64,000 bases of DNA from Ziziphus jujuba (taxonomy: Eukaryota; Streptophyta; Magnoliopsida; Rosales; Rhamnaceae), in the NCBI RefSeq assembly GCF_031755915.1, contig NC_083379.1, positions 26,226,001-26,290,000 on the forward strand, read 5' to 3'. The position numbers and the translations under genes are program-made. Below the pieces are notes generated by a model. It made no database searches and had not been told where the DNA came from. It worked only from the letters and a program-made list of their open reading frames with translations. This document shows positions 1 to 10,380 of the stretch, in pieces. Numbering within the stretch: position 1 is the stretch's first letter; each line of letters starts with the position of its first letter.

Positions 1-221
1 AAAGGTAATTTTAAAATATTAAAATATTTATTAAAATATTTTCCTTCTCATTATGTTGTATTATGTTGTATCAATTTTAGGACGAAAACAAAAGTATTTA
101 AAATAAAATAGCTAATTTCTTCTTTTTTTTTCCTTTTTATTTTATTTTAACCAACTGAACAAGAAATTAAAATTTTTTCTGTCTTATTTCCTCTTATTTC
201 ATTAACCCAAACACAGCCTAA
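1..221. other. AT-rich spacer, no gene
   Basis: This stretch has A/T runs and no open frame of note. The last three bases (TAA, 219-221) are the left copy of a possible 3-bp target-site duplication of the element that follows. Confidence 0.5.
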
Positions 222-2233
222 CACTACATTTGATTGAAAGAATAAAAAGGAAATAATTTGAATCCCTTGTTTGGATAATTAAAATGAGATGGAAAGCAAA
301 GGAAAAGGACGGAAAGAGAAGGAATTGATTGTTTTATTTTAACGTGCTTTGTTTTCCTCTCAAAATTGACAAGAAACAGATGGAAAAGAAAATTTTTTTT
401 TTTTAATAATTCTATTCACATTACAAAAGTTATTTGACACACTACATTCTACACACATTTACATTAAAATTTATTTATTTTATTTACACTAATAAATTAT
501 ACCTATTTTACTTTTAAAGGTGTATTAGATTTGAATTTTAATAGATTTTTTTGTGATTAAAGTATTATAAATTTTTATGGATCTTTATAAAGTTTAAAAC
601 AAAATGAAAACTTTTATAAGCTTTACTGAACTTTTATAGAATTTACAAAATTAAAAAAGACTTTTATGGAGTTTTATGAACTTTCATTTTTTAAATATTT
701 GAGAGAGTTTTTTATTCTCGTAACAAAAAATAAAAAAAATAAAATAAAAAATAAAAACTAATAATATTAGAAATTTATAATGAATATACTGAATTACCTT
801 TATTTTAATATGCATTTTTTTTATAACTCATTTTTTAAAATTTGATAGTACTATGGATGGAATTAAATAACAGACTAAGACAAAAAAATAGAAAATAAGG
901 AAAATTTTCCACTTATATATACATATCTATATATATATATATATATGTTGACTATTACTATCAAAGCCTTATATGGTATGTAAGGATAATAGGAAGAGAG
1001 AGAGTTTGAAAAATAATATATAATTAATTTGGATCGAAGTTATTTTAAGAAGTCTTCAAAAGTCTATAAAAGTTTTGAAGGTAAATGGTAGAAAAATTTT
1101 AAAGCAAATATTTCATTTTTTGACTTAAAAATCTATAAAACTCTAAAATGTAGAAAAAGTCTACAAAAGTTATTGTCACGTTGGGTACACCTAATTTTTA
1201 TGGATTTTAAAAAAGCAAGCCTGATTTTTCCATCAAAAAAGAAAAGAGTCAAATTATTGGAGTATTCCCTTTGGGTTTAGGGTTTGAAAAAACCAAACCA
1301 AATCAAAAAGCTTCAAGCCTTCTACTTCATCAAACACCCATCCATTCAATTCTTGGTTGAGTTTGGGCTTTCCCTTTTTTGCTTAAAAAATTAGCAGTAG
1401 AAGTTTTATAAAAATTGTTGTTCTAATATTTGTTTTCTGGAAAAAAAGAAGAAAAAGAAAACCTCTTTTTTATTTATTTCCCCATCTCTTTCATCTCCTT
1501 ATGCATGTGGAATCAAAATCGCTGGCCATTTCAATGAATTGTTACTCCTCCTTGCCGTTCATCATTGTCATCTCTATTCATCAGCCATCCAGAGGTATTC
1601 AAATATCCATTCCCTTTATTGTTTTTCTCTGAATTTAAAATTTTTTATTCAAATATTCATTTCCAAAGCTTTAAATTTAGAGTAACAGATACAGCCATAG
1701 CAAACAAACCAAGCTGAACTTTTTTTGAAATTCAAATACTAGGGATTTTAGATTTGGTTGAAAGATTTAGAAAGGGACTCCATGTTGGATGAAGTAATTG
1801 ATGTGTTTTTATTTTTATTTTTATTTTTATTTATTATTGATAATATGCAACGTGAAATAAAAAAAGGGGCTTGTATTTTGTAGAGTGGCTAATTTTTTTG
1901 TTTTTTATTATTGCTTAAATTTTATTCATAATATTTTATCAATGGGCATTATTAGAATACTAAAAAACTATTAAAATTGTAATGTTACTAGCAAGTTTTG
2001 TAGCATGCATAGAATTATCCGAAAATTTTAGTACATTTGTAATATTCCAAAACTAGCTTTATTATTATTGAATAAAATATTAATTACCTTTTATATCTTT
2101 TCCTTTCCTTTCCTTTCCTTTCTTTCTCATTAACTAATCATCCAAATAATAACTTCTAATAAATATTTTTATTTCCTTTCTCCATTAAACTCATCATTTC
2201 TTTTCCTTTCCTGATTTCAATCCAAACATGGTG
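222..2233. mobile_element. Candidate non-autonomous TIR DNA transposon, 2.0 kb
   Basis: The two ends are imperfect inverted repeats. The left end reads CACTACATTTGATTGAAAG, and the reverse complement of the right end reads CACCATGTTTGGATTGAAA. A second matching block follows on each side (TTTGGATAATTA on the left, TTTGGATGATTA on the right), both leading into GGAAAGG-rich sequence, so the similarity runs over roughly 100 bp. TAA flanks the element on both sides (219-221 and 2234-2236), as expected for PIF/Harbinger insertion, although the terminal bases are not the usual GG. The interior has no transposase frame. It holds A/T tracts, a short TATA repeat near 925-950 and a TTTCC microsatellite near 2100-2125. 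The family is not recognised. A chance pairing of purine-rich ends is the main alternative. Confidence 0.45.
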
Positions 2234-2239
2234 TAAGCA

Positions 2240-2335
2240 AACATTTGAAAAAGACTAGAAGGAGGTGAATAGGCTTTTCAAGCGGCTTAAGATTCTTTTT
2301 GATGATTGAAAAATGAGGAACTTATAAGAGCTTAG
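2240..2335. other. Left piece of an old copia-like LTR remnant
   Basis: The sequence includes GAAGGAGGTGAATAGGCTTTT, a variant of the 'agggggggtgaatag' string common in LTRs of plant Sirevirus-type copia elements. The stretch is cut at 2335 by the TR-GAG insertion and seems to resume after 5546. The assignment rests on this motif only. Confidence 0.35.
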
Positions 2336-2803
2336 TGTCACGTCCCGTGCAAAAGGAGTAAAATCCTTGAGGTTTAACAAGAAAACTCTACACTCTCCAT
2401 GAAGGATCAAGAGAAGCCCGGAATATTCTAGAAGATTCAAGAGAAACCTAGACTAATGTAGATGAGAATCTCTCTAGAATACTCCATGAAAATATCTTGT
2501 ACATAACCCTAGAATAATCTAGAACCCTAACTAGATAGGTGACATGTGTACATATTTAGAATCTTCCTACATGCCAAGCCCTCTATATAAAGGGTTGGAC
2601 TCTCTCATTTGTAACACATCCAAGAACATCCAAGAATCCAAGTATTCTAGCAATACAAGTATTCTCCACATTCTCTCCAACTCTCCTACTTCCTGCTCTC
2701 TCACTCTTAGCTTCCGCATTTTCATAGCTTGTGAGCAAGGCTTACTTAGCAAGGGAGGTGCTAAGTGCCGCACGGGAGTGTTGAAAAAGTTAGGCCCGTG
2801 ATA
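2336..2803 (+). repeat. 5' LTR of the TR-GAG element
   Basis: The LTR is 468 bp and supplies promoter, transcript start and priming context. It contains TATATAA at 2584-2590. It is 33 bp longer than the 3' LTR because it keeps a block at about 2425-2457; the missing block is flanked by AAT, which suggests microhomology-mediated loss in the other copy. Its last bases are GTGATA where the 3' LTR has GTGACA, one transition away from the canonical CA end. Confidence 0.92.
2584..2590 (+). promoter_or_regulatory. TATA box of the 5' LTR promoter
   Basis: TATATAA lies about 250 bp into the LTR and is followed by AGGGTTGGAC. The same box is conserved in the 3' LTR at 5333-5339. It is the likely RNA polymerase II core promoter, with transcription starting about 25-35 bp downstream. 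Confidence 0.75.
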
Positions 2804-2805
2804 GT

Positions 2806-2818
2806 TGGTATCAGAGCC
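2806..2818 (+). promoter_or_regulatory. Primer-binding site, tRNA-iMet type
   Basis: TGGTATCAGAGCC lies two bases after the LTR end and is complementary to the 3' end of plant initiator tRNA-Met, the usual primer for plant LTR retrotransposon minus-strand synthesis. It fixes the plus-strand orientation of the element. Confidence 0.93.
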
Positions 2819-2850
2819 TAGTTGCTGCTTAAGCATATCGTTGGTGTAAC

Positions 2851-4269
2851 GTGGAAGTAGGCAAGATGGCTAGCTCGGAGGTTACCATCAATGTGGAGGG
2901 AGCTACCGAAGTGCGAGGTCGTGAAGAGCAACGCAACCCCAATGCGGGGAAACAGAGGCATAAGTCCAAGTCCAAGGATGTGATGACCAGCGTAGAGTTG
3001 CGCTTGGAGGAGCATGCATCCCGAGTACAAGAACGGTTTAAGGCACTGGAGAGTCGCTTAGATGGGCTAGAGTCGGAGGACATTGCCATCAACCAAGCCG
3101 TGAGAGGGTTACTCAATGGGCTAGATGATGCCTTAAGGAGGGAGCTCCGCGCGACACGCGACCAATGCATGGGGGAGGTAGCAGACCTTCGTGCAATGTT
3201 GGAGAGGGAATTGGATGCCATCCGCACCCAAATGGAGGATATGCGGGGTGATTGGGCTCTTTGCAAAAGGGCGGTGGCGTTGGGGACGACCACTATCCGC
3301 GAGGGGCCACGTATCGATGTGCCAAAGCCCAAGTCCTACTCCGGGGCAAGGAATGCGAGGGAGCTCGAGAATTTCCTTTGGGGCTTGGAGCAATACTTTG
3401 AAGCAATGGGCATTGCGGACGATGCTTCAAAGATAAGCACTGCCACTCTCTACCTTAGCGACACGGCAATGTTATGGTGGAGAAGGATGCATGGTGACAT
3501 AGAGCGAGGTACGTGCACTTTCCATACCTTTGATGACTTTAAAAAGGATCTTAAAAGGCAATTCTATCCGGAGAATGCCGAAGATGAGGCAAGGAGTCGC
3601 CTTCGACGACTCAAGCAAGTAGGCCATATCCGGGAATACATCAAGGAGTTCACCAACTTGGTGTTGGAGATCCCGGACCTATCGGATAAAGACTCCCTTT
3701 TCTACTTCATGGATGGACTACAACCTTGGGCCAAGACGGAGTTGAAGAGGCGCGGAGTACAAGATTTGGCTAGTGCCATTGCATATGCCGAAGGCTTCAT
3801 CGACTACTCCAACCAAAGAGACTCTTCAAAGCCAAAGGAATGGAAAGACAACCATGGAAAAGGTGGGGGAGAACCTAGTAGGTCCAAAGAAGATGAAAGG
3901 GAAGAGAGTGCACACAAGCCAAAAAGCTCAAGGTGGAAGCCGCCTAGAGAAGGTAAGGATGCTTCCAAACCTAAAAACTCTTGTTTCTTATGTGATGGAC
4001 CGCATTGGGTTAGGGATTGTCCGAAAAGGAAGGCTTTGAATGCCATGACTACCCAATACGAGGAGAAGCAAGAGGAAGTAACTAGTATAGGTTCCTTACA
4101 ACTGTTGAATGCTATCAAGGCTGCTCCGAAGGAGACAAAGAAGGGTGGCTTAATGTTTGTGGAGGCAAAACTCAATGGAGTGCCCACCAAGGCGTTGGTG
4201 GACACGGGTGCCTCACATAACTTCCTATCGGCGGAGGAGGCACAAAGGCTTGGGATTAAAGCAACCTAA
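2851..4269 (+). CDS. Gag with zinc knuckle and start of aspartic protease (TR-GAG)
   Basis: The 472-codon frame starts at the first ATG after the primer site. The N-terminal ~130 residues are charged and predicted to form coiled coil (repeated heptad-like E/L/R). A retrotransposon Gag domain follows at about residues 155-300, with the family signature AMLWWRR and a REYIKEF segment. A basic linker leads to a zinc knuckle at residues 378-390 (C378, C381, H385, C390; CX2CX3HX4C, one residue shorter than the usual knuckle but typical of this plant lineage). The protease begins near residue 430 with the catalytic D451-T-G. The frame stops at a TAA (4267-4269) soon after the active site. The next codons in the same frame continue the protease, so the stop is an inactivating mutation. 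Gag would package element RNA in cytoplasmic particles. Confidence 0.9.
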   Translation: MEVGKMASSEVTINVEGATEVRGREEQRNPNAGKQRHKSKSKDVMTSVELRLEEHASRVQERFKALESRLDGLESEDIAINQAVRGLLNGLDDALRRELRATRDQCMGEVADLRAMLERELDAIRTQMEDMRGDWALCKRAVALGTTTIREGPRIDVPKPKSYSGARNARELENFLWGLEQYFEAMGIADDASKISTATLYLSDTAMLWWRRMHGDIERGTCTFHTFDDFKKDLKRQFYPENAEDEARSRLRRLKQVGHIREYIKEFTNLVLEIPDLSDKDSLFYFMDGLQPWAKTELKRRGVQDLASAIAYAEGFIDYSNQRDSSKPKEWKDNHGKGGGEPSRSKEDEREESAHKPKSSRWKPPREGKDASKPKNSCFLCDGPHWVRDCPKRKALNAMTTQYEEKQEEVTSIGSLQLLNAIKAAPKETKKGGLMFVEAKLNGVPTKALVDTGASHNFLSAEEAQRLGIKAT

Positions 4270-5133
4270 GAAAGGGGCTTCGTAAAGGCGGTAAATTCCG
4301 ACGCGAAGCCGCTCCAAGGAGTTGCTAGAGGTGTGAAAACCACCATCGGGGATTGGGAGGGTCAATTGAACCTAACGGTGGTGTCCATGGATGACTACAA
4401 GGTTGTCCTTGGCATGGACTTCTTCAACCAAGTAAAGGCTTTCCCACTCCCATTTGCAAACAAGTTATGCATCATGGATGGGGGAACAACGTGCATGGTG
4501 CCTACGGAACCAGTTAGCAAGCGGGAGGCTAAGGTTTTGTCGGCACTACAAGTTGAGAGAGAGGAGCAAATCAACTTGGTCGCTGCCCAAGAGCCTAGTG
4601 AGGATGCCCCAAGCCATGCCAAGACATCTCCTAAAGTACAAAATGTGCCGAAGGAGTTGGACCAAGGGAGCTTGTGTGCATTGGCTTCAAGTCGTGGAGA
4701 CGACAAGAGAAAGGACGTAGAGGCTAAGGAAGGGAACTTAGCCAAACCATCACCTCAACAAAACAAGGCACTACACAAGGTGCATGACGGGAAGGCACGA
4801 CGCTATGAAGAGTCACTTCCCATTGTAAGGAAAGGGGGCACGGAGGCCCTCGTGAAAGGTAAGTCAAAAAGGGCACCCACGACGATAGTGACTTCACCCG
4901 CCAAGAGTGTTGAAGCCACACCTGCGGATCGAGTCATTCAACATAGAGGTGTGCCTAACTACACCAAATACTTGGTGAAGGGGAAGAACCTGCCGGATGG
5001 TAAAGTAAGTGGGGAGCACGAAGATACACAACGCCAACTCAAAGATCACATTCAGCGGGCAAGGAAGAAGGCGCGACGAGGGCGTCGCGAGTTTAGGTGG
5101 GGGAGAGTGTCACGTCCCGTGCAAAAGGAGTAA
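4270..5133 (+). pseudogene. Second half of protease, linker and chromodomain-like tail (TR-GAG)
   Basis: This is the same reading frame as the Gag CDS, separated from it only by the TAA at 4267-4269. The first methionine after the stop is at 4333. It continues the aspartic protease fold, including the VVLGMDFF segment typical of the C-terminal half of plant Ty3 proteases. A low-complexity linker of about 170 residues follows, rich in K, E, A and S. Near 4935-5060 the protein reads RGVPNYTKYLVKGKNLPDGK and later HEDTQRQLKDHIQ. This matches the layout of the chromodomain at the C terminus of chromovirus integrases, but both tryptophan positions are glycine. RT, RNase H and integrase core are missing between protease and tail, so an internal deletion probably fused them. 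The frame crosses the polypurine tract and ends 26 bp inside the 3' LTR. Confidence 0.75.
5095..5107 (+). promoter_or_regulatory. Polypurine tract of the TR-GAG element
   Basis: AGGTGGGGGAGAG directly abuts the TGTCAC start of the 3' LTR, the expected position for the plus-strand primer. It lies within the open frame. Confidence 0.85.
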
Positions 5134-5542
5134 AATCCTTGAGGTTTAACAAGAAAACTCTACACTCTCCATGAAAGATCAAGAGAAGCCCGGAATGTAG
5201 ATGAGAATCTCTCTAGAATACTCCATGAAAATATCTTGTACATAACCCTAGAATAATCTAGAACCCTAACTAGATAGGTGACATGTGTACATATCTAGAA
5301 TCTTCCTACATGCCAAGCCCTCTATATAAAGGGTTGGACTTTCTCATTTGTAACACATCCAAGAACATCAAAGAATCCAAGTATTCTAGCAATACAAGTA
5401 TTCTCCACATTCTCTCCAACTCTCCTACTTCCTACTCTCTCATTCTTAGCTTCCGCATTTTCATAGCTTGTGAGCAAGGCTTACTTAGCAAGGGAGGTGC
5501 TAAGTACCGCACGAGAGTATTGGAAAAGTTAGGCCCGTGACA
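5108..5542 (+). repeat. 3' LTR of the TR-GAG element
   Basis: This 435-bp direct copy of the 5' LTR keeps the canonical TG...CA ends (TGTCAC...GTGACA). It lacks the 33-bp block of the left copy and differs at about 11 other sites. A TATA box is kept at 5333-5339. The end of the element's reading frame (stop at 5131-5133) lies inside it. Confidence 0.93.
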
Positions 5543-5546
5543 TTAG

Positions 5547-6790
5547 GCTTACTTCATATCATCTTAGTATCCCCAAACTACAGATTCACAGTTTATAATT
5601 CAATAGTTGAGGACTTAGTCCTTTTCTAAATAGCAATTTTAAATGCAATAAAGTAAATAATGAGGACTCAGTTCTCTCGCAATAAGAAATAAAAAAGCAA
5701 AAAAACAAATAGAGGAAGACTTTGGCCCCCCATAGCAAAACAATTAAAACTAAAGTGCAAAAAAATAAAATGCAAAAGGATAAAATATCAAGCATAGAAT
5801 CTTTATGAGGAAACTCTATATAGGAAAAACCATGAGTGCCAATCACTGCCTCTAATCTAAAAATCCATTATATCGTGAAGTAATTATACAACGACACAGA
5901 TAATCCTAAACTAAATGTAAGGAATGTTACCGACACTCCTAACCCCCAAAATAGTGGGCAACTGACTTCTTAACATTGGATGCAATGGCCTTAAGCCCAG
6001 ACCACTACCACCGTTGTTCCTTGTAAGAACACATGTAGGTTTGTCTTTAAAACCTCCCTCAAAAAGGCTCCGTTCCTCTAAGCTTGTCATAACAAATCCC
6101 AATGTACCAACCAAATTGATAAGGCAAAGTGTTTTAAAGTGTTTGAGATAGGTGGGAAACCTAGGAGTCTTTCTCTAAGTAAGAAAGTGTAGATATGAGA
6201 GACTTATTGTGAGACAATCACTGAAAAACAAACTAAGAATGAGAGAATATAATAGCTAAGAAATGATCTAAAGATGAAATCTATGCTCCAAATCACTTAA
6301 GCTCAATAGATCTCCATTAATGGCAAAATACCTATATTAGCATACCTAAAACTCTTTTAACTTTTCTCTCTAAAACAAACCTAAGAAAAGATCGGGCTTT
6401 AATGAAATCAGGGATCTTATTTGAACGATATAGGTGGTTGTTTGAACAAAGGTGTTAAAATCCCAAAAAAAAAAAACAAAAAAAAAAAGATACACATGGC
6501 AAGACATTTTTCGAACAACATATACAACTTATCTGAACAATGTTGATAAACCACTAAATGTATGAAACATGGCAAAACATTGTCCAAACAACATATACAC
6601 CGAGTTTGAATAACGTAAAACCTCTAATGAATGTATGAGATGTGACAGGATATTGTTTGAATAAGACAGGAACCTTGTTTGAACAACATCTAAAAAGTGG
6701 TCAAACTAGGTATTTTGACTTTTGTTTGCACAAACTTTCGTTCCTTTTTTTTTTTTTTCAGGTGGGGGGGGATGAAGGAAGAGATGAAAT
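5547..6790. other. Probable old copia-like LTR remnant, right part
   Basis: No usable frame is present. The text resembles plant copia (Sirevirus-type) LTR sequence: a TATATAGGAAAAACC box near 5817, runs of short clauses built on 'gaacaacatat' between 6500 and 6700, and A/T tracts. It appears continuous with 2240-2335 across the TR-GAG insertion. No second LTR, PBS or TSD was found, so the call is tentative. Confidence 0.35.
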
Positions 6791-9700
6791 TTGATGTAGC
6801 CTCCTTTTTTTTTTTTTTTTTTTTTAAATATGATATTTCTGTTAAAGATAGTCCTTCACATAAATTGCTTTAAATTATTCATTTATCCTTGTGGATCTGA
6901 TATTAACCCTCTCATACCTATTAATTGGTGTACTAGATGCATTTCCTCTAGCTCTCGAGAAGGGCATTATATGGACTGGATTAAAAGGATTAGTCATCCT
7001 AAAATTAGGATTCATTTATCATATCCATAATAATGCAAAAAGAAGGCCCGACTCCAAGTTGTAATGGCGTTGAGTTTCTTGACTCTTTGCCTTAGGATTA
7101 GTCAGTTCTATTTCTCTTGATGAAGGGCATTGTAAAGGATATAACTCATTTAAAAAGAAGTTATTGCATGAAAGAATTTTGTTCATGGGAAAGATTAAAT
7201 CAAATGGGGGCAAGTACTTTCATTTTCTGATAGTCATCTTCGGCAATGTTTTTTAACCCCGAGCCATAGTGTTGGCATTTCCATTAAATGATCAGCTGGT
7301 TGTGTGATTTTCACAGCCCAATTTGCATTTTAGATTCACAAGGTGAGGCCTAGAAAATTGAGTCTGACAAAGCCATACAAAAAAAAATATATATCTAATC
7401 GAGAATATGGTACAAAAACTGTAAAATACTCGGCAGACAAAACCATCTGCTTGGGTCAATAAACATCACACCTTTACCAAACATATTATAATTTTCATGG
7501 CATAATTGCTCTCAAGTACATGAAGTTTTCCTTTATTCCAATAAAAAAATTTTGAATTTGAAAATCTCAATTATTCTTCTATGGAAAAGAAAGATGATAA
7601 ATACTTATAAGTATATTTTATTTAAGCATATGAAATTTATATTAATTACAATTTAATCTCTCCAATTTTTAAAATTACAATTAACTGCTTTATAGGAAAT
7701 GTGCCTGATATTGATATAAAAGTATCACCAATGACTTGTCTTAGTGCTTTCTCCATAGCCAAAAAGATTCACCACATCAACTAAAATAAATAAATAAATA
7801 AATCCTCTTTTCAATAGTTCTATGAAAAAAATTATATCAAGCTAATGTGGCTAAAAAAAAAAAAAAAAAAAAATTAGAGGTTTCTAACAGACCTTCTACT
7901 TGCATAGGTTCTATCACACATGGTGACTTGGCAATTTAGCCTCTCTCTCTTTTCCCGATCCTCTTCTTGTCTTCTAAAAATGACCACTTTCTTCGTCTAC
8001 CAAAGAAAATGGTTCTTATATTCTTTTTTCTTTTCTACCAAACAACATTCAACAAATAATCAATCTTCCACATATCGATCACATAAAAGAATTTAAAAAA
8101 ATCATGAATGAGAATTAGATCGCCGTAACATATGACTTATCTTCAAATTTTAACATAGGGAATAGTAGAAAGATAATGCAGATTTTTGTTAGCATTGTTT
8201 ACCCTCAAATTCATATCCAAGTTAACAAACAAAATATGATATTCAAAGTTCTAAATGCAAATATCAAAACGAAAATCTCAAAGACAAAAAACATAGAAAA
8301 AGCACCGCAGAGACAATTTTCCCCATGGATTTTCTTCATAGGCAATCAAAGTGTAAGGATAACTACCTAGTAAACTCATCAATGATGCTCCTTACCCAAA
8401 AACTATAAAAGAAAAATCACAATTTTCCTAATCAAGAAAATCAATCATGAAAGAAACCTATAGGAACCCAATGGAAATATTTGGAGTAGGGAAAAAAAAA
8501 AAGAAACCACTTAAAATTATTAAAAAAAAAAAAACAGTAAAATAAAATAAACTAACAAAGCACTTAAAATATCGCACATCATCACTGAAATTTTATTTTA
8601 AATAGAACTCTTTAAAGATCAAATTTCAAAACAGATTGTCTATTAAATGGATATTATACCACATCAACATCAACAACTTCCAACCCCTCGTGCCACATAT
8701 ACTTTAATAGATAAAAATATTGGAGCTGCTCTAAAATATATATTAATAAAATAATATACGGGATAAAAATCATAATTTTTAAGTATCAATGGAGATTGTT
8801 CATGCTTTTAAAATCAAATGGTCAAATTGTTCATAAATCAAATGTCAAAATATGTGTTGATGTTAACTCTATTAATAGTATTTCAAAGTGTACAAATATA
8901 ACAATGAAGAAGGTATATAATCTTTTAACCAAATAAATTTGTCTAAATTTAATTCAAGAGCCCATTTGTTGAACATGATTGGATTGAATGAAACTGCATT
9001 ATTTTATGTCTAGTCACTCTATTCTAATTAACTCTTTAACAAAGGGAAAAACCATAAATGTCCACACTACTCTTAAAATGAAGAAAAATATCAACTTCTC
9101 AAATTATATAATTTTGCCCACAGTTCATTCACCCTACCCAATGAATTACCAATTATATCACATTGAATCCTTGTATCAAATTAACCCTTAGCCCCATTGA
9201 AGCCAATGAAAATTTTGGAGCTTAAAGATGACAAATGGATCCCATTGATAGTAGTTCTTCAAGAAGGTGTCTACGATGAAATGACAGATCGAAAGGCTAA
9301 AATTATTCAGCTTCAGGCTTTTAAGAGGTTGGAAAGGAAAGATGGTTCAAGAAGAGGCCACCACTAATAGTTGGATGGTTCTTGGAGGCTTGTAGTGACT
9401 ATTGTAGTAGAATTTCTAGGGTTTTGTTGGTGGAGAATGTGGACGTATTTCAAGTTCTATTGTTACCCGCCATTCTCATACCCTCTCATCATCTATATTC
9501 CTCTGCTTCTTTCTTCTTTTTCATTGCTTTTCTTTATTTTCAACCCTCTTTCAGTTTGTGAGAACAATTGCTACCAAGAGTTTTCGTTTATGGCACTACT
9601 ATGCTGCTTTTATTATTTTTTTTTTCCAACCCATTTTCTTAATTTTTTTCAACCCATTTTCACTTATTTATTCTTTCTTTTTTTTTTGGGGGCTAATAAA

Positions 9701-9910
9701 AATCAAGAATGACCCTGATAAGCATCTACTTTAAAAATCTAAAAGCTTTGTTACTTTTCCCTAAATTCTAAGTTGACCTTTTGATGATAGTGCTACAATG
9801 AAACTGTTGATATCAAGTCTAACCTCACTGAGGTCGATTTCGAATGAACCAATTCTTTAAAACAATGGAAGGTAATAACCCCACCCACATTTCAGCAAGT
9901 TCTCCAGTTT
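6791..9910. other. AT-rich spacer without recognisable gene
   Basis: About 3.1 kb holds only short frames broken by stops on both strands. There are long homopolymer tracts (poly-T near 6805-6825, poly-A near 7852-7873) and pyrimidine-rich stretches near 9600-9690. The 113-codon frame at 9371-9712 is made largely of F, L, Y and S from T-rich DNA and is not supported as a gene. No element termini were identified. Confidence 0.5.
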
Positions 9911-9986
9911 GGGGGTGGGGTGGGGTGTATCTAAATGTGCCTCGTCTAATTTTAAACCCCGTTTAATAGTGGAAGACCCCACCCCC
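9911..9986. repeat. G-rich inverted repeat
   Basis: GGGGGTGGGGT at 9911-9921 pairs perfectly with ACCCCACCCCC at 9976-9986, an 11-bp stem of pure G:C and T:A pairs with a loop of about 54 bp. The G-rich strand extends to three closely spaced runs (GGGGG, GGGG, GGGG), a partial G-quadruplex motif. It stands out in very AT-rich DNA. No function can be read from it. Confidence 0.7.
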
Positions 9987-10260
9987 AATGGGGTGCACTA
10001 CCAGATAGGATTTCTGTCTCACTAAAGGGGGGAGTGGCGCCCATAATTTGGGGCAACGTGTTTTTATAGTACGTAAAAATGGCTGCAGCCGCATGTCCAA
10101 GATGAAAGAAATTTGGATTTTCTTCTTGGTTGATGGTCTATTGCTTATTTTTCCCAGTAATTTATTTGATTCTTCCCATTTTCATTGGTTGTTTGATCGA
10201 GAGAGACAAAGAAATGAGATTGAGAAAGAGAGGTCGAGAGAGATGTCAAAGAGCTTCAGG

Positions 10261-10380
10261 TTATAGGAGGTAAAGTCGAATCTGAAATCTAACGATATGT
10301 TTGGATAATAGTAAAATTGGTTATAGGAGGTAAAGACGAATCTGAAATCTAACGATATGTTTGGATAATAGTAAAATTGA
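10261..10380 (+). repeat. 60-bp tandem duplication, two copies
   Basis: Bases 10261-10320 and 10321-10380 are the same 60-bp unit, starting TTATAGGAGGTAAAG. They differ only at one internal base (T/A at unit position 16) and at the last base. The near identity implies a recent duplication. The unit contains the left end (ATATGTTTGG) of the candidate MITE that follows. Confidence 0.95.

Larger units (their letters stand above)
2336..5542 (+). mobile_element. TR-GAG type non-autonomous Ty3/gypsy LTR retrotransposon
   Basis: This is a complete short LTR element of about 3.2 kb. Two direct LTRs start TGTCAC and end GTGACA (decayed to GTGATA in the left copy), forming a 6-bp terminal inverted repeat. 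TTAG directly precedes the left LTR (2332-2335) and follows the right LTR (5543-5546), a 4-bp target duplication. A tRNA-Met primer site, a polypurine tract and one coding frame fill the interior. The frame encodes Gag, an aspartic protease and a chromodomain-like tail. Reverse transcriptase, RNase H and the integrase core are absent. Such gag-only elements are known in plants as TR-GAG and depend on enzymes from related autonomous elements. The LTRs differ by about 11 substitutions (10 of them transitions) and one 33-bp gap, so the insertion is fairly recent. It landed in an older copia-like LTR. Confidence 0.93.

Noticed and set aside
1480..1620. Possible first exon (ATG near 1501, then a GTATTC donor-like site)
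   Set aside because: The frame is short, no continuation exon was found downstream, and it lies inside a candidate transposon.
4267..4269. Programmed readthrough at the TAA in the TR-GAG frame
   Set aside because: TAA in the context ACC-TAA-GAA lacks a known readthrough signal, and it splits a protease domain instead of separating gag from pol.
9371..9712. 113-codon plus-strand frame as a gene
   Set aside because: It is composed mostly of F, L, Y, S and I encoded by T-rich DNA, with no domain, no flanking signals and no homologous repeat.
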